A DNA stretch of 64,000 bases, from NCBI RefSeq assembly GCF_014117325.1, contig NZ_CP059732.1, forward strand, positions 6,523,001 to 6,587,000, in the 5' to 3' direction. The stretch comes from Spirosoma foliorum. GTDB lineage: Bacteria; Bacteroidota; Bacteroidia; Cytophagales; Spirosomataceae. A model generated the notes under the pieces. It was not told the origin of the DNA, ran no database searches, and was given only the letters and a program-made list of their open reading frames with translations. The first letter of the stretch is position 1. Every line of letters starts with the position of its first letter. Shown one piece after another: positions 46,778 through 56,105 of this stretch. Both the position numbers and the translations under genes were made by a program.

Positions 46778-47336
46778 AAGGCAAAGTCTATCTCTTCTGA
46801 AAATTGAACTTTACGACTAAGTTAAAAGAAGTTTCGGTATCGCTTAGAGACCTATGGCTATATACCTTTTGAAATAAAGCCTATTTCATTTTATCGAAGT
46901 ATGTACTGGTTAAAACAATTGTAAATTATTACAAATTACGGAGGATATATAGAGACGGCTATAGGTCGTTCAGCTTAATCTACAATTCAATACAATTCCG
47001 ATCAGATGTTAAGTCCTTTGCCTGAGGTTCTGGGAGAAGTAAGTGGCAAGTGTGGGTAACACAATTCACGATTTCCCCCTCCACCTTAAGAATAGTTACT
47101 CTCATCTGGTAACAATAATAGATCGTCGTGTAGGTTGATTCAGTTAATACAGCAGCACCATTTGCATAGAGGTTCTTGTATGTTTGCCATTCCAACACGT
47201 CACAATACAGTCTATATTCTCAATAAACACTCCACTTTATAAGAACTGGCGTATCACAATTAGCTGTACGTAATCAAATGTGGAGTTTCTGTATCGAACC
47301 AGCCCCTGGGCAATCGTGACGGTTTATGCCACTTTT
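46778..47336. other. Non-coding gap before P4 integrase
   Basis: About 560 bases. A 72-codon minus-strand frame (46980-47198) starts with GTG and has no known domain, so it is not called. This is where an attachment site of the P4-type element could lie, but no tRNA-like sequence is seen. Confidence 0.35.
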
Positions 47337-48551
47337 TTAATTATACCCGACTATCTTTTTGAGGCTTTTTTCTTTAGTGGCTTTATCCAATAGATCAGCA
47401 TAGTCTTGCATCATTTTCTTGCGTTCGGCCAAGTATTCAGCGCGATTATAAGCTGCGCGAACTTTATCACTGTCTTCATGCGCTAATTGGCGCTCAATAA
47501 CATCTGGCTGATAGCCCTTTTCATTCAAAATCGTACTAGCCAGCGTCCGAAAGCCATGTCCTGTCATCTGGTTTTGATAGTTCATCCGCCGTAAAGCCAT
47601 CAGGATAGCCCCATTGCTGATATGTTTGCTTTTGCTGGCACCACTATGGAACACATGGTCTCGATGCCCGGTAAGCTGTTGCAGGCTTTTTAAAAGAGAT
47701 AGGGCTTGCACTGATAACGGCACAATATGCGGTCGTTTCATCTTCATGCGTTCCGCTGGTATGTGCCATTCCTGATTTTCCCAATCGATCTCTACCCATC
47801 TTGCACCAATAAGTTCACCAGTGCGAACGAACGTTAGCGCCAGGAATTTCATGGCAGCTCCGGTCAAATTGTTATTTTCAATCCCGTAAGCCTGTATGGC
47901 CTTCATCAGATCGGGCAACTCATTTGGGTGGATACAGGCGTGATGCTTCTCTTTCACTGTGGGAAGGATATCCCGAAGGTCTGCGGCTGGATTATGAAGG
48001 CATATGCCGCGTTGAGCGCCGTAGCGAAAAATCTGGCTTGTCAGTTGTTTTATGCGTTTGGCTGTTTCAATAGTTCCGCCCTGCCCGGTTTTCTCCAATA
48101 CTCGCACGACATCAGGAATGGTAATTTCGGTTATGGGGAGTGCACCAATCAGTGGAAAGACATGCTTTTCCAGGCGAATCAGACATTGTTTGCGGTATTT
48201 TTCAGCAAGTCCTTTTTCCTTAATAGCCAGCCATTGCCTCGCCACTCGCTCAAAGGTATTTTCACCCTCAGTTATCCGGCGTAGTTTTTCGGCTTTCTTC
48301 TCGCGAGTTGGGTGTTTACCTGCCTGTTGCTGCTTACGAGCCTGATCACGCTTCAGTCTGGCTTCAGCCAGCGAGGTATCAGGATAACGGCCTAAAGCCA
48401 GCATTTGGGGTTTGCCATTGTAATAATAGCGCCAACGCCAAAGTTTGCTGCCTGCTGGCGATACTTCCAGAATCAATCCACCACTATCGGTAATACGATA
48501 GAGCTTTTCCTTAGGCTTAAGAGCCTTGATGGCAAGTTCAGAGAGCGGCAT
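47337..48551 (-). CDS. P4-type tyrosine integrase
   Basis: 404 residues. An N-terminal DUF4102 domain (L-S-E-L-A-I-K-A-L-K-P, L-A-L-G-R-Y-P-D-T-S-L-A-E-A-R) precedes the core-binding and catalytic domains: Arg in F-V-R-T-G-E-L-I-G-A-R-W, H-G-F-R-T-L-A-S-T, L-A-H-E-D-S-D-K-V-R and the nucleophile Tyr in A-A-Y-N-R. The type is common in Proteobacteria and in some Bacteroidota, and differs from the integrase at 27.3 kb. It marks a second element or a replaced integration module. Confidence 0.92.
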   Translation of the reverse strand: MPLSELAIKALKPKEKLYRITDSGGLILEVSPAGSKLWRWRYYYNGKPQMLALGRYPDTSLAEARLKRDQARKQQQAGKHPTREKKAEKLRRITEGENTFERVARQWLAIKEKGLAEKYRKQCLIRLEKHVFPLIGALPITEITIPDVVRVLEKTGQGGTIETAKRIKQLTSQIFRYGAQRGICLHNPAADLRDILPTVKEKHHACIHPNELPDLMKAIQAYGIENNNLTGAAMKFLALTFVRTGELIGARWVEIDWENQEWHIPAERMKMKRPHIVPLSVQALSLLKSLQQLTGHRDHVFHSGASKSKHISNGAILMALRRMNYQNQMTGHGFRTLASTILNEKGYQPDVIERQLAHEDSDKVRAAYNRAEYLAERKKMMQDYADLLDKATKEKSLKKIVGYN

Positions 48552-49299
48552 TTATACCCTTAATTCTACTCACATCCATGTTGGATTGCAAGGAATCTGT
48601 TTAGACGTAGATAAACGCAAAAACCAGTAATTCCAAGGGTTTAAGGGGCTCTCTTATGCTGTGTTAGACGGCAAAATATGAGTAGATGGCTCCTCGAGCA
48701 GAAAGCTAACAAAGTGTATAAATTATTGAATTCACTATTGAAATAGAATTCGAAATAAAAATCTACACTTCTTTCTACCTATACCATTGCTAGATCTAAT
48801 TATACAGTATTACGTTCATTACACAAGGCGTCAAATAAGGCTGTCCCTAGTTGATACACTGCGAACCGACACAGATATACGAAGCTTAATCGTTGATAAC
48901 ATTGATAACTATCATTTTTACGATCTTATTAGAAGATAAAGCCCGCCCTAAATTCATTGATTTAAATTATGATGAATAAATAACATGCCCGACGGTTCAC
49001 AAAAGGCTCAAGACGATATTGGTTTTATAGTGTCGTCAATTTAAGTAGCATACATGAAGGATTCTTCGTCTCAAATGGGAGCGTTTTCATGAGACAGGGG
49101 AATTGAATGAATTCATATCGCTCATGCCATTTAACGAACCTGATGATTCCCCATTACAAACTTACTACCCTGTTGATGAATAGCTTCTAGTTGGTGATAA
49201 ACTGAGGGCAAACGTCGGCGAGAGATGACAAAATGAACCTGATTACTTACCACGACATAAGAAGGTAAACGCTGATCCGATTAAAATGAGAAAAGACAA
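48552..49299. other. Long non-coding stretch upstream of P4 integrase
   Basis: About 750 bases, AT-rich. No open frame of interest, RNA or clear repeat seen. It separates the integrase from the defence-like cargo. Confidence 0.4.
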
Positions 49300-49464
49300 T
49301 TACTTTGAAAAAAACCTGACAATTCTAGCAAATACAAAAAAGCCAGCCAAAGCGCCAAACACAGTTGGATATAGCGGAGCTTTTAACATATACCACACCA
49401 GGACAATAAATAGAAGGAGAACGCCCGCAGCGGCAACGAAAAACTTCCAAGCTCCGCTTTTCAT
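49300..49464 (-). CDS. Small two-helix membrane protein
   Basis: 54 residues from the ATG at 49464 (the longer frame to 49494 has a weak N-terminus). Two hydrophobic helices (about 8-25 and 31-47) with a basic end (R-I-V-R-F-F-S-K). Small membrane proteins of this kind are common beside conflict genes; function not known. Confidence 0.5.
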   Translation of the reverse strand: MKSGAWKFFVAAAGVLLLFIVLVWYMLKAPLYPTVFGALAGFFVFARIVRFFSK

Positions 49465-49720
49465 ACAATTCAAAAGTTTACAACGACAAAACAATGTATT
49501 TACTACTCAGTCTATCAGTCACTTGAGGGTTAGTGGTAAAAATACTAAGAAGAAAAGACAATTGTTGCGTACAGTATGGGCGATGTTTATTTTGCTCCGA
49601 CTTTAGTGATCGAACAAATTTATCGTCGTAGAAAACCTCAAGCTCAGATTGTTTGCATCTTACTATAAAGTGCAACATAAATACATCCTAGTATACTAGC
49701 GCATCAACAATATTACCGTT

Positions 49721-51328
49721 CTAATTAGCTGGTAACAGCGCCTGCTTCAATGCTTCAACTGCTAGTTTTACTCCAATCTCTTGAGCTACCTTTAAAACCC
49801 AACTTCCCGCACTCGCTAATTTTTCAAGCATTTTTGCTCCATCTCCTTTTCGAGCTTCTTTTTTTGCTTCTGCTACATTTGCAACAGCAACGTCTTCATC
49901 TTCTGTTTTAGCCAATTCCTTAAGCTTTAATCTTAACGCTTCAAGCTCGACTTCTAAAGAAGATAAATCAATTCCCGACTTTAGGTTATCCCATTTTTGA
50001 TTATAATTCACTGTCCCAGTAGAGTTTCGGCCTATTGATCCTACAATAGCGCCACCCTCGACGTGAATTCTGTCGCCAGATTCAAAGTTATTTGTATTGT
50101 CTCCCATGATATAATTTATGACTGTTTGCTTTACGAGTTTACTGACTATTGTTTCAATTTTTCTTTCAATGTTTGGCCTAATTACAGCCCCCTTTACTTT
50201 TATAAGAGCTCGGCTTATTTCATCAAGATACTTTTGTCTAGCGTAAGGTTTGAATTGATCTTCTATATCTCTAACCCAATCAATAAATTTTCCTTCTTCT
50301 AGGCCATCAAGTTGCTTTTCACGGCGCATAATAATTTTCGTGGCACGGTTAAGATAATCTTGCAAGAAGTCGAAGCCTTCTGTTCTTTCTGATAGATTTA
50401 TTTTATTCTGATTTATATTCAATAAAAATTTACGTAAACATTCGCGTTCTGCATTTAATCGCATAAGGGATACTCTAAATAAACGAGCAGTAATTCGTTC
50501 ATCATAGTTTTTTTTATCTACAGCTATAAATACACTGCGCACTTGATATAAACTTACCGTTAAATATGCACCTTCAATGTTAGTAACAGATAGATTTTTC
50601 AATTCACTAGAAAATTTATCTAAGCAGAATTTATGAATATTTTTATTAGGCATTGGAAAGTCGATATGATAATTATTTTTAGTAACGCTCCAATTATTGT
50701 TGTCAATATAACCTTGAATATTATTTAGATTATTATTGTATTTATAATTTCGAATTATTCGTGATTCGCAAAAAAGAAGGGGTTCTCCAGCTTGAACCCA
50801 CCAATCTTTTACATCATCTTTATTAAAATTGTGAATTGTAGTTGATTTTAGATATAGATTTGCTAGGGTTTTTCCTGCAGTTGCCAGTTTGCCAATCCAA
50901 GGAGTATTTCCTGGGCGACGAATAGTAACAGTAAGATTTAGAAACGATTCGACCACTTCTTCATAAGTAATATATGCTTTCTTTTTCGGATTGAGAATAA
51001 GTCCTATTTCAAATTTACCGGTAGCTAAACCATCATAAGAAAGCCTTTTAAAAGCAACTTTATATGGCCCGTGGTAAAATTTGAATGAAACAACATTACT
51101 ATAGAAGCGAGGTTTGGTAGTGAAAGAAATTGCCTTTGAAGCATTGCAGACCATAGGCTCAGCTAGCCAGCCTTCAATCCCAGTCATTTTACGACTTACT
51201 ATTCCTCCCACTGATCGTACGTATTCATGTTCATATAAGTCTAGCCATTGTGGCCGGCTACATTGACCACAATTTGTTGGAAGAAACTTTCTTAAATCAA
51301 GAAAAGGAAATTGAATAATAAGTAACAT
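49721..51328 (-). CDS. Hypothetical 535-residue protein with conflict-type C-terminal tail
   Basis: No signal peptide. The first 90 residues contain a C-x2-C (C-G-Q-C) and many aromatic and basic residues; the middle (about 100-400) is a helical region I do not recognise. The last 110 residues have a glycine-rich strand section (G-D-R-I-H-V-E-G-G-A-I-V-G-S-I-G-R-N) followed by a helical pair with G-D-G-A-K-M-L-E-K-L and A-S-A-G-S-W-V-L-K-V-A-Q-E-I-G-V. Such a tail is frequent in large proteins of bacterial conflict systems, so defence or immunity is plausible. Gene is very AT-rich. Confidence 0.6.
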   Translation of the reverse strand: MLLIIQFPFLDLRKFLPTNCGQCSRPQWLDLYEHEYVRSVGGIVSRKMTGIEGWLAEPMVCNASKAISFTTKPRFYSNVVSFKFYHGPYKVAFKRLSYDGLATGKFEIGLILNPKKKAYITYEEVVESFLNLTVTIRRPGNTPWIGKLATAGKTLANLYLKSTTIHNFNKDDVKDWWVQAGEPLLFCESRIIRNYKYNNNLNNIQGYIDNNNWSVTKNNYHIDFPMPNKNIHKFCLDKFSSELKNLSVTNIEGAYLTVSLYQVRSVFIAVDKKNYDERITARLFRVSLMRLNAERECLRKFLLNINQNKINLSERTEGFDFLQDYLNRATKIIMRREKQLDGLEEGKFIDWVRDIEDQFKPYARQKYLDEISRALIKVKGAVIRPNIERKIETIVSKLVKQTVINYIMGDNTNNFESGDRIHVEGGAIVGSIGRNSTGTVNYNQKWDNLKSGIDLSSLEVELEALRLKLKELAKTEDEDVAVANVAEAKKEARKGDGAKMLEKLASAGSWVLKVAQEIGVKLAVEALKQALLPAN

Positions 51329-51895
51329 ACAAACTTTTAGTATGGACTTGCAACAGAATAATAGCCAAATTTTTAAGTAACCAATCTGGATTTGTCTACT
51401 GTAATACTCAAATGAGTACAGTTAATCTTACACTAAATACCTTCGTTGCCGTTTATATCAAATATGCAGTGGCCTTCAGCTATTTTTAATTCAGTTTATA
51501 ACTTTCGAATAAGACTTAGTTCGGTCAAATCTAACAACTACAAATATGCTCACCCCTATAAAAGGGTGAGCATAATTTCTAGCTCTTCCTCACTATAGGA
51601 GGTCGAGCATCTTACTCTTAACCCAAATCTCGTAGAATCTACGAGTGAACTAAACTGGACTAGTTTCATACCTCGCGGCAAGAAACTTAAGGATCGGTCC
51701 TAAGCCGACGAGTGAAAAATAATCAAATTTGTTTATATAAAAATAAAGTAATACTATATTTATTCAAATATACTCTCGCTGAGAGTTCAAACTAATCTTA
51801 GTCCCGTTAAAGGAAAAGCTGGAAATCGATCGTAAACTAACAGGTCTAAGCTAATGTCACCTAGTTATAGGTTCAACAATTTCCGAGTAAAGATT
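51329..51895. other. Non-coding gap with a hairpin
   Basis: About 570 AT-rich bases. A perfect hairpin with arms 51546-51555 and 51564-51573 is the only clear structure; it may end a transcript from either side. Confidence 0.45.
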
Positions 51896-52396
51896 TTATC
51901 CCTTAATAGGAGTTTCTAAGATATACCGGGAAAACCATCGGAAATCGCGCTCAAATGTGATTTTATTATCATAGATATCCCGTCCCTCCACTTTCAGGGT
52001 AATATAGCTTAACTGCTTACGGACATGGTCAATTATTGATTCGTCAGCATGTTCACCAAAATTCTTCTCGAAAACCGCCAAATACGTATTAGGCAAAATC
52101 ACTCTTCGGACTAAATTACCGGCTGAAATATGCATATAGGACTTCGGGTCAATATCTATGCACTCTTCGATACTGGAATATGTAGTGCCATGCTTACTGA
52201 AAGTGAGTCGATCAATAATTAGCGGCCCCAAGCCATTATTGCGGATTTGAATTCCAAGCTTCTTTTTATGATCTGGCAAGTCAATCTGCCCTAAAGGTTT
52301 CAAAGACTTTTCATTATGAACCCGTTGCAGGCGTAATTGATAAAATGTGGCTAGCAAAGCCAACATAGAAATGATGATTGAAATTGTGACTGACAA
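51896..52396 (-). CDS. Single-helix membrane protein downstream of radical SAM gene
   Basis: 166 residues. The frame starts with TTG (52396), preceded by a G-rich stretch; Met 11 is another possible start. One membrane segment (about 3-20) anchors a C-terminal soluble domain (I-Q-I-R-N-N-G-L-G-P-L-I, Y-I-T-L-K-V-E-G-R-D-I-Y-D-N-K). It begins 24 bases after the radical SAM gene, so it probably belongs to the same transcript. Confidence 0.6.
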   Translation of the reverse strand: MSVTISIIISMLALLATFYQLRLQRVHNEKSLKPLGQIDLPDHKKKLGIQIRNNGLGPLIIDRLTFSKHGTTYSSIEECIDIDPKSYMHISAGNLVRRVILPNTYLAVFEKNFGEHADESIIDHVRKQLSYITLKVEGRDIYDNKITFERDFRWFSRYILETPIKG

Positions 52397-52420
52397 GTTA
52401 GCCCCCTGCTCGAAAAGAGG

Positions 52421-53755
52421 TTATATCATCTTATAATCTTGCAGTAATTTCAATCGCTCCCTTGCCTGGAGTTCGTAAATCAGGGGGATAAACTTGTAAT
52501 ACAAACTACATTGAGGGTCTTTACCATTCACCCGGTACACAGGACAGCCGCTGGTACAGACGGATTTATAACGGCATGATTGGCAGTCTTGCGACTTCAT
52601 GCCTTCATAGTGGCTGCCCTGCTCGATCATATCAACCAAATCCATACTGTCATCGAAGATGCTATGTGAGAGCTTGCTTGCATCGCCAAAGTGCACATGG
52701 CAGTAATTGACCGAGCCATCTACATAAATTGCACCACCCGAAAACCCTGACGCACAGGTCTGAAAACCTAATTCATTGGGTTTTAGATCACAGAATTGAT
52801 GCCGATTTGAAAATTGCCAGCCGGTTTGAATGGCATCGCTCATGACCACATAGGATTCCGATAAGTGTCTTTCCAGCAATTCAGCGTCGATGGCCTCGCC
52901 TTTAACAATGGAATAACGAAACGGGACATCAAGATCAATCAAGTATCGCGTTAAGTCTGTTAAGCCTTCCAGATTAGCATTACTGACAACCGTACTGGTC
53001 GATACTGGTATATTATGGGCTAAGAGTTTGCGTAGGTTACTATCAACCAGCTTAAAGCTCCCTGCCCCCGATTTGAATGACCTGGTTGCGTCATGATGAA
53101 TTTTCACTCCGTCGAGCGACACACCGTAACTAATATTATATGCTTTGGAGAACTCAATAATCTCGTCCGTTAAAATTGTTAGATTGGTAATGAAAGCGAC
53201 ATCCAGAGCGCATCCCAATTCTTTTAAGGTTCTTCGCGCGACTGGGATAAACGTTCGCCACGCTTTGAACTGTGTTAAAGGTTCCCCTCCGGCCAGCCTA
53301 AGCTTAACGCTATTCAGCTTTCGCTTGCTAACAGTTCCAACCAGCTTATGCAGCAATTGCCGTTGTGTAGCATCCTGCATGCCACTGCTGGTATTCAGGG
53401 TTGAGATGTAGCAGTAGCCACAGCTGAGGTTACAGCGGTTAGTGGTGTGAATCCAGAAATTCAAGGATTTCGGACTAGCTGGTTTCTGCGGTTTGCTGAA
53501 GTGATCGTCAAATCGGATGATCTCGGTTTGAGAAAGAACACCTAAAAATTTATCTAAAACGTCGGTTTGAATAGAAAGTTTGTTGCAAAGTGCTGACGTA
53601 TTGGTTCTGTTGTCGATAGCTGCAATAATCTCGTACTGTGCTCTATTGAGAATACGTAGTGAATTCGGATAGGCACAGTTGACTGCATAAAAATGCTCAT
53701 TGTCAATAGCTCTTACCAGCAGGTGGGGCGATTTGATCGGTATCAATGTTATCAT
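52421..53755 (-). CDS. Radical SAM/SPASM peptide-maturase-like protein
   Basis: 444 residues. A PqqD/RRE-like N-terminal domain (about 1-90) precedes the radical SAM core with the cluster motif C-N-L-S-C-G-Y-C-Y near residue 108, and a C-terminal SPASM region rich in Cys (C-A-S-G-F, C-H-V, C-Q-S-C-R-Y-K-S-V-C, C-P-V, C-S-L). The layout is that of enzymes modifying ribosomally made peptides. The 62-codon peptide gene immediately upstream overlaps its first codons. Confidence 0.88.
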   Translation of the reverse strand: MITLIPIKSPHLLVRAIDNEHFYAVNCAYPNSLRILNRAQYEIIAAIDNRTNTSALCNKLSIQTDVLDKFLGVLSQTEIIRFDDHFSKPQKPASPKSLNFWIHTTNRCNLSCGYCYISTLNTSSGMQDATQRQLLHKLVGTVSKRKLNSVKLRLAGGEPLTQFKAWRTFIPVARRTLKELGCALDVAFITNLTILTDEIIEFSKAYNISYGVSLDGVKIHHDATRSFKSGAGSFKLVDSNLRKLLAHNIPVSTSTVVSNANLEGLTDLTRYLIDLDVPFRYSIVKGEAIDAELLERHLSESYVVMSDAIQTGWQFSNRHQFCDLKPNELGFQTCASGFSGGAIYVDGSVNYCHVHFGDASKLSHSIFDDSMDLVDMIEQGSHYEGMKSQDCQSCRYKSVCTSGCPVYRVNGKDPQCSLYYKFIPLIYELQARERLKLLQDYKMI

Positions 53756-53891
53756 CGCTTGGAGTGGAGCTATATCCGATACAATCGCAGTCTGTGTTAC
53801 GTGATGTCATGGTCAGTTGTTTTTGTCCGATGAGTTGTTTGAGAATTGAGAAATCATCGAACAGGATATCGTTCTGGTGAATTGCCGTCAT
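53703..53891 (-). CDS. Candidate precursor peptide of the radical SAM enzyme
   Basis: 62 residues, starting with the ATG at 53891. A hydrophobic/amphipathic leader-like part (about 1-28; N-D-I-L-F-D-D-F-S-I-L-K-Q-L-I-G-Q) precedes a core with C-x-C (D-C-D-C), many Ser/Asp/Thr and a C-terminal P-P-A-G-K-S-Y. It overlaps the maturase gene by 53 bases in another frame. I infer a modified peptide product; no exporter or protease gene is in view. Confidence 0.5.
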   Translation of the reverse strand: MTAIHQNDILFDDFSILKQLIGQKQLTMTSRNTDCDCIGYSSTPSDDNIDTDQIAPPAGKSY

Positions 53892-54022
53892 AGTCGAGGT
53901 GTTTAAATGTGTTGACTGCTATAAAGTTACTGTATTGGATACGGTCATTATCTGTGCCGCTGCTTGTATCGCACAAGGTCATCACTTGTTTTTTACCAGA
54001 GCGATTTCACTTAGATTTGTGC

Positions 54023-54415
54023 ATGGACACGCCTACGATACATCAAGGCCGCAACATCAAGCGGATTCGGGAGATTCTGGGGATTAAACAAGATGCCTTA
54101 GCGACATCTTTAGGCCTTAGTCAGCAAGCTGTATCCCAACTGGAACAGAAAGATATATTGGATGGAGACGTACTACAAAAGGTGTCGAAAGCACTTGGAA
54201 TTCCAGAAGAAGCAATAAAAAACTTTACGGAGGAAGCTGCTATTAATATCGTATCCACCACTTTCAACAGTCATGACCAATCGACTTCTATAGCTTATCG
54301 TTCATCCTTGACGTTTAACCCAATTGAGAAAATAATTGAACTTTATGAAAGGATGCTAACAATTGAGCGGGAGAAAAATGAGCTGTTACAGAAACTTCTG
54401 AATTCAAAAGAGTAA
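54023..54415 (+). CDS. XRE-family transcriptional regulator
   Basis: 130 residues from the ATG at 54023; the frame to 53909 upstream is unlikely coding. A Cro/C1-type helix-turn-helix (R-I-R-E-I-L-G-I-K-Q-D-A-L-A-T-S-L-G-L and Q-A-V-S-Q-L-E-Q) is followed by a C-terminal coiled-coil region (I-I-E-L-Y-E-R-M-L-T-I-E-R-E-K). Divergent from the peptide and radical SAM genes, it may control them. A TAGATTTG word lies just 3 bases before the start, too close to be a promoter for this start. Confidence 0.8.
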   Translation: MDTPTIHQGRNIKRIREILGIKQDALATSLGLSQQAVSQLEQKDILDGDVLQKVSKALGIPEEAIKNFTEEAAINIVSTTFNSHDQSTSIAYRSSLTFNPIEKIIELYERMLTIEREKNELLQKLLNSKE

Positions 54416-54717
54416 GCTAGGCGCAGTATTAGCTGTTTATCCATTCCACGAGCTATAATCAGAAGGCCTTTAATTTTCCCCGAGACAATGTGGATAACTC
54501 GCCAATTTTTTGTGGATAACTTTTACGCGTTTTATTCAATTGGAAATAGCCATTTTCTGTAGATATACGGCTCAGTGCTCTCAAAAGTCCTGATTTTCTA
54601 TAAAGTAATAATGAAGTATTATCAAAAATCACTTTGATCAGGCCTCATCTAGGCACCCGTACTTGCAACCTACGTGCTTATTTATATAACTCAATCTTTT
54701 GTCTATCATCAAATTTA

Positions 54718-54799
54718 ATGCTATTAATAGCATTGACATTGTCTAATTTTATGCTATAATTGGCATGATATAATCAATGATTAATGCGGTATATAGCAT
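54718..54799. promoter_or_regulatory. Three operators ATGC-N8-GCAT at exact 33-bp spacing
   Basis: ATGC-N8-GCAT at 54718-54733 (a perfect palindrome), 54751-54766 and 54784-54799. Start-to-start spacing is exactly 33 bp both times. The last ends 3 bases before the mobile mystery protein A start. Likely binding sites for that protein's helix-turn-helix, i.e. autoregulation. Confidence 0.75.
54733..54760 (+). promoter_or_regulatory. E. coli-like sigma-70 promoter inside operator array
   Basis: TTGACA (54733-54738), 16 bases, TATAAT (54755-54760). The -35 starts at the last base of operator 1, and the -10 lies within operator 2, so bound repressor would block it. This is not the Bacteroidota consensus. 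Confidence 0.7.
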
Positions 54800-54802
54800 A
54801 AA

Positions 54803-55258
54803 ATGACCTATTGGGACAGAAAACTCATCAGAGAGCAACTAGATCAGAAACTCAAAACCCAGCTTGCTGCTTTCTATACAGATCAAGGCTGGATAAAGCT
54901 TATCCGTGAAGCCTTGGGTATGTCTACGCAACAACTGGCCAAGCGAGTTGGAATTGATCAGTCCCGGATTTCTCGCTTGGAAAATGCTGAAATCGACGGT
55001 GATTTGAAACTCTCTTCCCTTAAGAAAATAGCAGACGCTTTGGATATGCAGTTTGTTTACGGATTTGTTCCTAAAAACAGCCTTGAAAGCATGGTTAGGG
55101 AGCAAGCTCGAAAAATAGCCCTCAAGCGTATGGGCCGGGTAAACCATACGATGCGTTTAGAGGAACAAGAGCTTACGAATGACGAAAAAATGAAATCGTT
55201 TGACGATTTGGTTCAAAAGATACTTATCGAAAACCCTAAGGATTTCTGGGATCAATGA
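54803..55258 (+). CDS. Mobile mystery protein A (HTH regulator/antitoxin-like)
   Basis: 151 residues. The TIGR02612-like pattern is clear: a basic N-terminus, a helix-turn-helix (M-S-T-Q-Q-L-A-K-R-V-G-I-D-Q-S-R-I-S-R-L-E) and a G-F-V-P-K-N-S-L-E linker with a polar C-terminal helix. It is the partner of the Fic-domain gene and probably represses the pair. Overlap with the next gene is ATGA. Confidence 0.88.
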   Translation: MTYWDRKLIREQLDQKLKTQLAAFYTDQGWIKLIREALGMSTQQLAKRVGIDQSRISRLENAEIDGDLKLSSLKKIADALDMQFVYGFVPKNSLESMVREQARKIALKRMGRVNHTMRLEEQELTNDEKMKSFDDLVQKILIENPKDFWDQ

Positions 55259-55842
55259 GCACGTTCGATTACCCGCCGGGCGCAACGCCACTAAATCTTG
55301 AAGAACTAGATGGGTTGAAGCTCAAGCATATTAGAACACGGGCCGAACTAGACCGCTGGGAGCAAGAGAATATTCAGGAGGCATTAGCTTGGCTATCGCG
55401 CCGACGTAAGGCTGACATTTTGGACGAAAAATTTATTTTCCAGCTACATGACAAGATGTTCAATAAAGTCTGGCAATGGGCCGGAAGTTGCCGACGATCC
55501 GATAAAAATATTGGTGTAACCTGGAGTCGTGTTCCCGTTGAACTGAGGCAACTTCTGGACGATACGAAAACATGGATTGAATATTCCGCCTATTCACCAG
55601 ATGAAATAGCATTGCGATTTCATCATCGCCTGGTTTGGATACACTTGTTTCCAAATGGGAATGGCCGACATGCACGACTTATAACCGACGTCCTGCTAAC
55701 TGAACTATTGAATCAGGAAGCCTTCACTTGGGGGAGTAGCGATCTTTCTAATTCTGGTACAGTCAGAAAACAATACATTACAGCGTTAAAAGCCGCTGAT
55801 GCCTATGATTACAATTTATTACAGAGGTTTGTCCGATCTTAA
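55255..55842 (+). CDS. Mobile mystery protein B (Fic-domain toxin-like)
   Basis: 195 residues with the Fic motif H-L-F-P-N-G-N-G-R-H-A-R near residue 131 and F-N-K-V-W-Q-W-A-G in the N-terminal part. The Fic His is in place; its usual role is AMP transfer to a target protein. The A/B pair resembles a toxin-antitoxin module found on mobile elements. Start overlaps the stop of A. Confidence 0.9.
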   Translation: MSTFDYPPGATPLNLEELDGLKLKHIRTRAELDRWEQENIQEALAWLSRRRKADILDEKFIFQLHDKMFNKVWQWAGSCRRSDKNIGVTWSRVPVELRQLLDDTKTWIEYSAYSPDEIALRFHHRLVWIHLFPNGNGRHARLITDVLLTELLNQEAFTWGSSDLSNSGTVRKQYITALKAADAYDYNLLQRFVRS

Positions 55843-56105
55843 CTAACTATCGAAAACGGTCACTCTTATTACAATATATATAACCGTTTATTTACTACCA
55901 GCGCTAACAAGAATTGGGCGCTCCTAAAGGAACACCCACCAAAAGAGATAGCTAAGTTGGACAAAACGCCCGTCGAAGACAATCTAGCTCTCATACAGTA
56001 TGGCTACCTTCTGGAGCTGTCCTTCATCTTATCTTTTTAACGAATAGTTAATTCGGTTTCATTTTCTCTGCACAATACCTCAAACTTCGCTTTTTTATAT
56101 CCAGT

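Noticed and set aside
46980..47198. 72-codon minus-strand frame before the P4 integrase
   Set aside because: Starts with GTG, no recognisable pattern and no ribosome-binding signal; kept only as a remark in the gap entry.
49286..49606. 106-codon plus-strand frame
   Set aside because: Antisense to the more convincing small two-helix membrane protein and of odd composition.
54012..54019. TAGATTTG as a promoter for the XRE gene
   Set aside because: Ends 3 bases before the start codon, so transcription would begin after the ATG; the same word before the phosphoribosyltransferase start looks coincidental too.
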